DNA of 20,484 bases from an uncultured Lachnospiraceae bacterium. GTDB lineage: Bacteria; Bacillota; Clostridia; Lachnospirales; Lachnospiraceae. Positions 15,110-20,484 of the stretch are shown here, one piece after another (position 1 is the first letter of the stretch; each line of letters opens with the position of its first letter). The position numbers and the translations under genes are program-made. A model generated the notes under the pieces. The model was not told where the DNA came from. It did no database searches and saw only the letters and a list, made by a program, of their open reading frames with translations. Location of the stretch: NCBI GenBank assembly GCA_910578085.1, contig CAJTPM010000031.1:1-20484 (forward strand). The letters are read 5' to 3'.

Positions 15110-15158
15110 GGAAGAAAAAGATATAGATAATAGATGAGCAGACAGGGAGGACGACAAA

Positions 15159-17255
15159 ATGGACAAGGGGAAATATTATATTACAACGGCGATCGCCTAC
15201 ACATCGGGCAAGCCCCATATCGGAAACAGCTATGAGATCGTGCTGGCGGACAGCATTGCCAGATTTAAGAGAAAGGACGGCTACGACGTATTCTTCCAGA
15301 CGGGGACCGATGAGCATGGCCAGAAGATTGAACTGAAGGCCGAAGAGGCCGGCATCACACCGAAAGCATATGTGGACGGCGTCGCAAAGACGATTCAGGA
15401 GATCTGCGATTCCCTGAATACTTCGTATGACAAGTTTATTCGCACCACTGATGGCTACCATGAAAAACAGGTGCAGAAGATCTTTAAACGCCTTTATGAC
15501 AAAGGTGATATCTATAAGGGGGCTTATGAAGGGTTATACTGTACGCCCTGCGAATCTTTCTGGACGGAGTCTCAGCTGGTGGACGGGAAATGTCCGGACT
15601 GCGGCAGGGAAGTGAAACCGGCGAAGGAAGAGGCATATTTCTTTAAGATGAGCAAATATGCGGACAGGCTGATCAAACATATTAACGACCATCCCGAGTT
15701 CATTCAGCCGGTGTCCAGAAAAAATGAAATGATGAACAATTTCCTGCTGCCGGGCCTGCAGGATCTGTGCGTGTCCAGAACTTCCTTTAAGTGGGGGATT
15801 CCGGTGGACTTTGATGAGAAGCATGTGGTGTATGTATGGTTAGACGCGCTGACCAACTATATCACGGGTATCGGCTATGATGCGGAGGGTAATTCCACGG
15901 AGCAGTATAAGAAGCTGTGGCCGGCGGACCTTCATCTGATCGGCAAGGATATCATCCGCTTCCATACGATCTACTGGCCCATCTTCCTGATGGCGTTGGA
16001 GGAAGAGCTGCCGAAGCAGGTGTTCGGCCATCCCTGGCTGCTGCAGGGGGACGGTAAGATGAGCAAGTCCAAAGGCAATGTGATCTATGCGGAGGATCTG
16101 ATCTCGTTTTTCGGCGTGGATGCGGTGCGGTATTTTGTACTGCACGAGATGCCTTTTGAGAATGACGGTGTGATCACCTGGGAGCTGATGATCGAGCGGT
16201 TTAACTCCGATCTGGCAAACACCATGGGGAATCTGGTGAACCGCACGGTATCCATGAGCAATAAATATTTTGAAGGCGTTGCGGCAAATAAGAATGTCAC
16301 CGGAGAGCAGGCGGATATCGACGCCGATCTGAAGGCGGTGGCGGCGGAAACCTACAGAAAGGTTTCTGCGAAGATGGACGATCTGCGGGTGGCGGATGCG
16401 ATCAGCGAGATATTCGGACTGTTTAAAAGGTGTAATAAATATATCGATGAGACCATGCCATGGGCTCTTGCGAAGGACGAGGCGAAAAAGGACCGCCTTG
16501 CCACAGTGCTCTATAACCTGTTAAACGGCATTCTGGTGGGGGCAAGCCTGCTTGAACCCTTTATGCCGGAGACAGCGGAGAAGATAGCGGAGCAGATCAA
16601 GGCGCCGCTTGTAAGCTTTGATAAGCTGGAGAAGGGCAGCGCGGGGGAGATCGGGAACCTGTATCCTTCCGGCAACCGGGTGACGGAGACGCCGGAGATT
16701 CTGTTCGCAAGATTGAAAACAGAGGAAGTCATGGAAAAGGTGGAAGCCATGTTCGCGGAGCGGAAAGCGGCGGCAGGGGCCTGCGCGGCAAATGCCGGGG
16801 AATCCGGAGCAGAAAACGCTGCCGGAGAGAACGGGAAAGAAGCGGGGGCATCCGGAGAGGGCGGAAAAGAGGCGGCTTCCGCAGAAAACGGCGGCGATGG
16901 GGCTGCAGAAATGGATATCGAGGCGAAGCCGGAGATCACCTATGACGACTTTGCGAAGTGCCAGTTCCAGGTGGGAGAGATCATCGACTGCAAGGAAGTG
17001 CCGAAATCGAAAAAGCTGCTCTGTTCTCAGGTGAAAGTGGGCTCCGAAGTGCGGCAGATATTATCCGGAATCAAACAGTATTATGCGCCGGAAGAGATGA
17101 TCGGAAAGAAGGTGATGGTGCTTGTGAACCTTGCGCCCAGGAAGATGGCCGGTCTGGAGTCCCAGGGGATGTTGCTCTGTGCGGAAGATGTGAACGGGAA
17201 TCTGGCGCTGATGACACCGGAAAAGGCCATGCCTGCGGGGGCTGAGATCTGTTGA
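15159..17255 (+). CDS. metG: Methionyl-tRNA synthetase with C-terminal tRNA-binding domain
   Basis: This 698-residue enzyme charges tRNA-Met. HIGN (20-23) and KMSKS (300-304) are the class I ATP motifs. Four cysteines (128, 131, 145, 148) form one zinc knuckle. The anticodon-binding helical domain covers about 360-510. The C-terminal EMAP/Trbp111-type domain (about 597-698: FAKCQFQVGEI to the end) promotes dimerisation and tRNA binding. Between them, residues about 534-586 form an Ala/Gly/Glu-rich low-complexity tether that is longer than in most relatives. No T-box leader is seen in the 49 nt upstream. GGGAGG precedes the ATG. Confidence 0.97.
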   Translation: MDKGKYYITTAIAYTSGKPHIGNSYEIVLADSIARFKRKDGYDVFFQTGTDEHGQKIELKAEEAGITPKAYVDGVAKTIQEICDSLNTSYDKFIRTTDGYHEKQVQKIFKRLYDKGDIYKGAYEGLYCTPCESFWTESQLVDGKCPDCGREVKPAKEEAYFFKMSKYADRLIKHINDHPEFIQPVSRKNEMMNNFLLPGLQDLCVSRTSFKWGIPVDFDEKHVVYVWLDALTNYITGIGYDAEGNSTEQYKKLWPADLHLIGKDIIRFHTIYWPIFLMALEEELPKQVFGHPWLLQGDGKMSKSKGNVIYAEDLISFFGVDAVRYFVLHEMPFENDGVITWELMIERFNSDLANTMGNLVNRTVSMSNKYFEGVAANKNVTGEQADIDADLKAVAAETYRKVSAKMDDLRVADAISEIFGLFKRCNKYIDETMPWALAKDEAKKDRLATVLYNLLNGILVGASLLEPFMPETAEKIAEQIKAPLVSFDKLEKGSAGEIGNLYPSGNRVTETPEILFARLKTEEVMEKVEAMFAERKAAAGACAANAGESGAENAAGENGKEAGASGEGGKEAASAENGGDGAAEMDIEAKPEITYDDFAKCQFQVGEIIDCKEVPKSKKLLCSQVKVGSEVRQILSGIKQYYAPEEMIGKKVMVLVNLAPRKMAGLESQGMLLCAEDVNGNLALMTPEKAMPAGAEIC

Positions 17256-17371
17256 TCCATGTTGCAGGAAGCGTGAGGACAGGGAAAAGAGAAGGCGCGC
17301 GGGATGGCTGGTATTATGTGAAGTAAGGTACATTGTATCAGGCGGCCGCGGCCGGCGACGGGGTATGAGCG

Positions 17372-17851
17372 ATGGTGCAGGAAGACGGAATACAGATCAG
17401 ACGGGCGAATATCTATGACTGGGATGAGGCGATTGCGCTTGCGTGGAAAACGTTCTTAAAATTTGAGGCAAAGGATTACGGGCAGGAGGGAATAGACAGC
17501 TTTCGGGAGTTTCTGTCTGATGCCCTGTTGCGCCGCATGTTCCTGAAAGGGGATTATCCTGTGTTTATTGCCCTTGACGGGGGAAAACAGGCCGGTATGA
17601 TCTCTCTGCGGAATAAAAAGCACATTTCGTTATTGTTTGTGGAGGAAGGACATCATCACCGGGGTATCGGCAGAAGGCTGATTCAGAGCGTGGAGGAATA
17701 TATTCAGAAAGAATATCAGGAGAGGAAGATGACGGTGAATGCCGCGCCCTATGCCGTGGGCTTTTATCGGCAGATCGGGTTTGAGGATGTGGCGCCTGAA
17801 CTTACCAAAGATGGAATAATTTATACGCCGATGGAAAAGAGCCTCTATTGA
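17372..17851 (+). CDS. GNAT-family N-acetyltransferase
   Basis: This 159-residue protein is a single GNAT domain that transfers an acetyl group from acetyl-CoA to an unknown amine. The CoA pyrophosphate-binding block EEGHHHRGIGRRLIQS (about 90-105) carries the (Q/R)xxGxG/A pattern, and the C-terminal strand VNAAPYAVGFYRQIGF is typical of the fold. The N-terminal part (IRRANIYDWDEAIALAWKTF) resembles small-molecule acetyltransferases. The ribosome binding site is weak (ACGGGG), and the 116-nt gap after metG holds only a GC-rich stretch (GGCGGCCGCGGCCGGC) and no terminator, so expression probably comes from metG read-through. Substrate is not identifiable. Confidence 0.85.
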   Translation: MVQEDGIQIRRANIYDWDEAIALAWKTFLKFEAKDYGQEGIDSFREFLSDALLRRMFLKGDYPVFIALDGGKQAGMISLRNKKHISLLFVEEGHHHRGIGRRLIQSVEEYIQKEYQERKMTVNAAPYAVGFYRQIGFEDVAPELTKDGIIYTPMEKSLY

Positions 17852-17890
17852 GGGAGAAAATTCTGTTTGGTAAAAGTGTATAAAAATTGG

Positions 17891-18015
17891 GAAAACTTTT
17901 ATGCAATCTGACAGGCGGCGGATTGAAAGAGAAGTTTTATGAACAAGTTGACCAAGATAACGGAAAAACTTTATGAAATAGTGGCATAGCCAAAAAACTT
18001 CATGTTCTGTATACT
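17891..18015 (+). promoter_or_regulatory. Promoter region of the shared sugar ATPase with four repeated motifs
   Basis: A motif close to AA(C/G)TTTTATG appears four times, with its ATG at 17901, 17939, 17973 and 18002 (spacings 38, 34 and 29). Two promoters are possible: TTGACC (17948-17953) with TATGAA (17972-17977) at 18 bp, or a -10 TATACT (18010-18015) lacking a good -35. The repeats could bind a regulator, but A/T richness may explain part of the likeness. Confidence 0.4.
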
Positions 18016-18078
18016 ACCTAAGTAGAGCAGGAAAGAAACTGTCAGTAAGCGATTTAAAATTCAGGAGGAAAAGAAAAA

Positions 18079-19188
18079 ATGTCAAGCTTATCATTAAAGA
18101 ACATCTGCAAAAAGTACCCCAATGGTTTTGAAGCAGTAAAAGACTTCAATCTTGAAATTGCCGATAAAGAGTTTATTATCTTCGTAGGTCCTTCCGGCTG
18201 TGGTAAATCTACTACACTGCGTATGGTGGCTGGTCTGGAAGATATCAGCTCCGGTGAACTGTATATCGACGGCAAACTCGTAAACGATGTAGAGCCGAAG
18301 GACAGAGATATCGCGATGGTATTCCAGAACTACGCTCTGTATCCTCATATGACAGTTTATGATAACATGGCTTTCGGCCTGAAACTGAGAAAGGTACCGA
18401 AAGATGAAATTGATAAAAAGGTTCGTGAAGCAGCTGAGATCCTTGATCTGTCCGCACTTCTTGACCGTAAGCCGAAAGCTCTTTCCGGTGGTCAGAGACA
18501 GCGTGTGGCTATGGGACGTGCTATCGTTCGTAAACCGAAAGTATTCCTGATGGATGAGCCGTTATCCAACCTGGATGCAAAGCTTCGTGTACAGATGCGT
18601 ATTGAGATCGCTAAACTGCACCAGAATCTGGGCACAACGATCATCTACGTTACACATGACCAGACAGAGGCTATGACACTGGGAACCAGAATCGTTGTTA
18701 TGAAGGCCGGTATCGTACAGCAGGTTGATACCCCTCAGAATCTGTATGAGAAACCCGCTAACCTGTTCGTAGCAGGCTTCATGGGATCTCCTCAGATGAA
18801 CTTCTTAGATGCGACTGTTAAAGTAAACGGCAGTGTGGCAAGCCTTGAATTAGCAGGCCAGAGTATTGAACTTCCGGCAGCGAAATCCAAAGCGCTGATC
18901 GACGGCGGTTATGACGGAAAGGTTGTTACATTCGGTATTCGTCCTGAGGATGTGTACGATGCACCTGAGTTCCTTGCAAATGCAAAGACAACATTTACAT
19001 CGAGCGTTAAAGTTTACGAGCTGTTAGGCGCAGAAGTTTATCTGTACTTTGATCTGGATAAGTTCCCGATCACTGCAAGAGTAGACTCCAGAACAACAGC
19101 AAGACCTGGCGATGAGATCAAGTTTGCGTTTGACGTAGAGAAGATCCACGTATTTGATAAAGAAACAGAAGTGACGATCTGCAACTAA
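18079..19188 (+). CDS. MsmX/UgpC-type shared carbohydrate-importer ATPase
   Basis: This 369-residue MalK-class ATPase has Walker A GPSGCGKST (37-45), Q-loop Q83, signature LSGGQ (135-139), Walker B VFLMDE (155-160), switch H193 and a C-terminal TOBE/OB regulatory domain (about 235-369, ending GIRPEDVYD and VEKIHVFD features). In Firmicutes a single such ATPase often energises many CUT1 sugar and oligosaccharide importers, and the lack of permease or binding-protein genes here fits that. Codon use differs sharply from its neighbours: CGT for Arg, GGT for Gly and few rare codons, a sign of very high expression. AGGAGG lies before the ATG, and a terminator follows at 19288-19316. Confidence 0.94.
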   Translation: MSSLSLKNICKKYPNGFEAVKDFNLEIADKEFIIFVGPSGCGKSTTLRMVAGLEDISSGELYIDGKLVNDVEPKDRDIAMVFQNYALYPHMTVYDNMAFGLKLRKVPKDEIDKKVREAAEILDLSALLDRKPKALSGGQRQRVAMGRAIVRKPKVFLMDEPLSNLDAKLRVQMRIEIAKLHQNLGTTIIYVTHDQTEAMTLGTRIVVMKAGIVQQVDTPQNLYEKPANLFVAGFMGSPQMNFLDATVKVNGSVASLELAGQSIELPAAKSKALIDGGYDGKVVTFGIRPEDVYDAPEFLANAKTTFTSSVKVYELLGAEVYLYFDLDKFPITARVDSRTTARPGDEIKFAFDVEKIHVFDKETEVTICN

Positions 19189-19283
19189 GCCGCTGCTTTC
19201 CAAGCGGCGCTACGAGCACAGTGCCTGCAATGCAGGCACGGGCGAAGCGTTTGCGAGTCGAGGCGTCACAATAACATTGTTAC
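19189..19283. repeat. Structured GC-rich intergenic element
   Basis: Directly after the ATPase stop come GCCGCT/AGCGGC (19189-19194 with 19203-19208), then a perfect 8-bp hairpin GTGCCTGC/GCAGGCAC (19221-19228 with 19232-19239), then a GCGAAGCGTTTGCGAGTCGA stretch and the palindrome TAACATTGTTA (19272-19282). Dense short inverted repeats in a non-coding gap suggest a dispersed intergenic repeat or a structured 3' UTR. No coding potential is seen. Confidence 0.45.
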
Positions 19284-19287
19284 CTAT

Positions 19288-19316
19288 AGAGGGATGTGAA
19301 ACGCATCCCTCTTTTT
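19288..19316 (+). terminator. Rho-independent terminator of the shared ATPase gene
   Basis: AGAGGGATG (19288-19296) pairs perfectly with CATCCCTCT (19304-19312) around a 7-nt loop and runs into TTTTT (19312-19316). It lies about 100 nt after the ATPase stop, beyond the structured element, so that element forms part of the 3' UTR. Confidence 0.88.
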
Positions 19317-19372
19317 CCTTAAGTGAAATACCCTGCAGAAATAAATCCCACACAGAGAAAAAGGAGAAGCTC

Positions 19373-20461
19373 ATGATATCAAACCAGATTATTCAGAACA
19401 GTATAGAAGAATTAAAAAATATTACGAAAGTCGATTTTGGGGTGTTTGATTTAAACGGCATCTGTATAGCATCTACCTTTGAAACGTCAGCGGAAGAAAA
19501 GGGGCTGGTTGTGAATTTCGTGGCTTCGCCGGCAGACAGTCAGGTGATTGGCCATCACCATCTTCTGAAGGTTTTAGATGAGGAGGAAGTCAACTATATT
19601 TTAGATGCGAGAGGCTTAAGCGACGATGCTTATATGCTGGGAAGAGTTGCGGTATGTCAACTTCAGAATCTGATGATCGCTTATAAAGAGAGATTTGACA
19701 GAAATAATTTCTTTCAGAATCTGATACTGGATAATCTGCTGCTTGTGGATATTTATAACAGGGCGAAGCGGCTTCATATTACGGATCAGCAAAGCAGGGT
19801 GGTATACATTGTGGAATCAGGGGATCAGGATGAGCTTTCTGTCAGCGAATTAATGAAGGGGATGTTTTCTGCACAGAATGGAGATTATGTGACAACTGTG
19901 GATGAAGACAGTGTGGTTTTGATTAAAGCCATGGATGAGGATGAGAGTGATGAAGGATTGGAGAGAATTGCCAAAACCATTATGGACATGATTAATGCAG
20001 AGGCTATGATCAATGTCAGAGTGGCATTCGGAACAGTAATACACGAATTGAAGGATGTATCGAAATCTTATAAAGAAGCGAAGATGGCTTCCGATGTAGG
20101 ACGGATTTTTTATCCCGAAAAACAGATCGTATCCTACAGGCTTCTGGGTATTGGCAGATTGATCTATCAGCTTCCGGTGAATCTTTGCAGAATGTATATT
20201 CATGAGATTTTCGGGGAGCGTATACCGGAAGAGATAGACGAGGAGACGCTGGTGACAGTTGAGAAGTTTTTTGAGAATAATCTGAATGTTTCGGAGACTT
20301 CAAGGCAGTTGTTTATTCATCGCAATACACTGGTCTACAGAATTGAAAAGCTTCAGAAGGCTACCGGATTGGATATCCGTGTGTTTGATGATGCGCTTAC
20401 ATTAAAGATCGCTTTGATGGTAGTAAACTATATGAACTATCTGGAAGAGAGAACCAGCTGA
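19373..20461 (+). CDS. CdaR/PucR-type transcriptional regulator
   Basis: This 362-residue regulator has an N-terminal sugar-diacid-recognition-like domain (about 1-130, starting MISNQIIQNSIEELKN and VDFGVFDLNGICIAST), a middle GGDEF-like CdaR region (about 150-285) and a C-terminal PucR helix-turn-helix (about 300-358: NVSETSRQLFIHRNTLVYRI). CdaR proteins sense sugar acids or related carbon signals and activate catabolic genes; the ligand here is unknown. The frame is open to 19277, but that stretch covers the upstream terminator. ATG 19373 with AAGGAG (19361-19366, 6-nt spacing) is the real start. Its location behind the shared sugar ATPase suggests a general role in carbon control. Confidence 0.85.
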   Translation: MISNQIIQNSIEELKNITKVDFGVFDLNGICIASTFETSAEEKGLVVNFVASPADSQVIGHHHLLKVLDEEEVNYILDARGLSDDAYMLGRVAVCQLQNLMIAYKERFDRNNFFQNLILDNLLLVDIYNRAKRLHITDQQSRVVYIVESGDQDELSVSELMKGMFSAQNGDYVTTVDEDSVVLIKAMDEDESDEGLERIAKTIMDMINAEAMINVRVAFGTVIHELKDVSKSYKEAKMASDVGRIFYPEKQIVSYRLLGIGRLIYQLPVNLCRMYIHEIFGERIPEEIDEETLVTVEKFFENNLNVSETSRQLFIHRNTLVYRIEKLQKATGLDIRVFDDALTLKIALMVVNYMNYLEERTS

Positions 20462-20482
20462 ACCGACAGGTGAAGCTGGTTC
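20451..20482 (+). terminator. Terminator-like stem containing the regulator's stop codon
   Basis: GAACCAGCT (20451-20459) pairs perfectly with AGCTGGTTC (20474-20482) across a 14-nt loop that can fold a small inner ACC/GGT stem. The TGA stop (20459-20461) begins inside the left arm. The window ends before any T-run can be seen. Confidence 0.6.
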
Positions 20483-20484
20483 GA

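Noticed and set aside
15110..15158. T-box or other riboswitch before metG
   Set aside because: Only 49 nt separate the genes, too short for a T-box, and no specifier or antiterminator structure is visible.
19277..19372. Upstream start for the CdaR-like regulator
   Set aside because: The extra 32 codons cover the hairpin and T-run of the preceding gene's terminator, and a good RBS precedes ATG 19373.
1..20484. CRISPR arrays, tRNA or rRNA genes, transposases, phage genes
   Set aside because: No regularly spaced long direct repeats, cloverleaf or rRNA stretches, or recombinase reading frames were found on either strand.

Overview
The window looks like chromosomal DNA from a gut-type Lachnospiraceae/Clostridia bacterium. 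This rests on the roughly 50% GC content, strong AGGAGG-type ribosome binding sites, a LytTR-DUF3021 pair, a YesM/YesN two-component system beside a ribose-type sugar ABC importer, a CdaR-like regulator behind an MsmX/UgpC ATPase, and a methionyl-tRNA synthetase with a C-terminal tRNA-binding domain. The genus cannot be fixed from sequence reading alone. All clear genes are on the + strand. There are no rRNA or tRNA genes, no CRISPR array, no phage genes and no intact insertion sequence.

Layout. (1) 68-1565: a promoter, a MalY/PatB-type PLP C-S lyase/aminotransferase, a doubtful 38-codon ORF and a terminator. (2) 1640-4302: a LytTR regulator with a TTG start, a DUF3021 membrane protein, and an ABC ATPase with its ABC-2-type permease. 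The genes overlap or lie close together as a self-contained regulator/exporter cassette. (3) 4309-5025: a 49-codon minus-strand remnant-like ORF, diverging from a membrane-anchored Mrr-like nuclease-fold gene that has a -10 box so close to its ATG that the mRNA may be leaderless. (4) 5022-14290: the centrepiece. A good promoter drives a YesN-type response regulator, a very short YesM-type histidine kinase with no extracellular sensor domain, and a protein shaped like a two-domain RbsA ATPase in which nearly every ATP-handling motif is lost. After a strong terminator come a lipoprotein sugar-binding protein, an intact RbsA-type ATPase, an RbsC-type permease and a cytoplasmic sialate-O-acetylesterase-like enzyme. 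(5) 14278-15109: a small decayed AAA-ATPase fragment, then a DinJ-YafQ toxin-antitoxin pair with a consensus promoter and three 11-bp-phased upstream repeats. (6) 15159-17851: metG and a GNAT acetyltransferase. (7) 17852-20484: an MsmX/UgpC-type shared sugar-importer ATPase with a distinct codon style, structured intergenic DNA and a terminator, then a CdaR/PucR-type regulator whose stop codon lies inside a terminator-like stem.

How they may work together. In region 4 the kinase has almost nothing outside the membrane with which to sense, and the gene after it encodes a pseudo-ATPase clearly derived from the importer's own ATPase family. The simplest inference is that the pseudo-ATPase couples importer state or substrate to the kinase, so that the regulator switches on the separately transcribed importer/esterase operon. 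This transporter-coupled signalling idea is the most promising candidate here for something undescribed. The loss of catalytic motifs is read directly from sequence; the coupling is inference.
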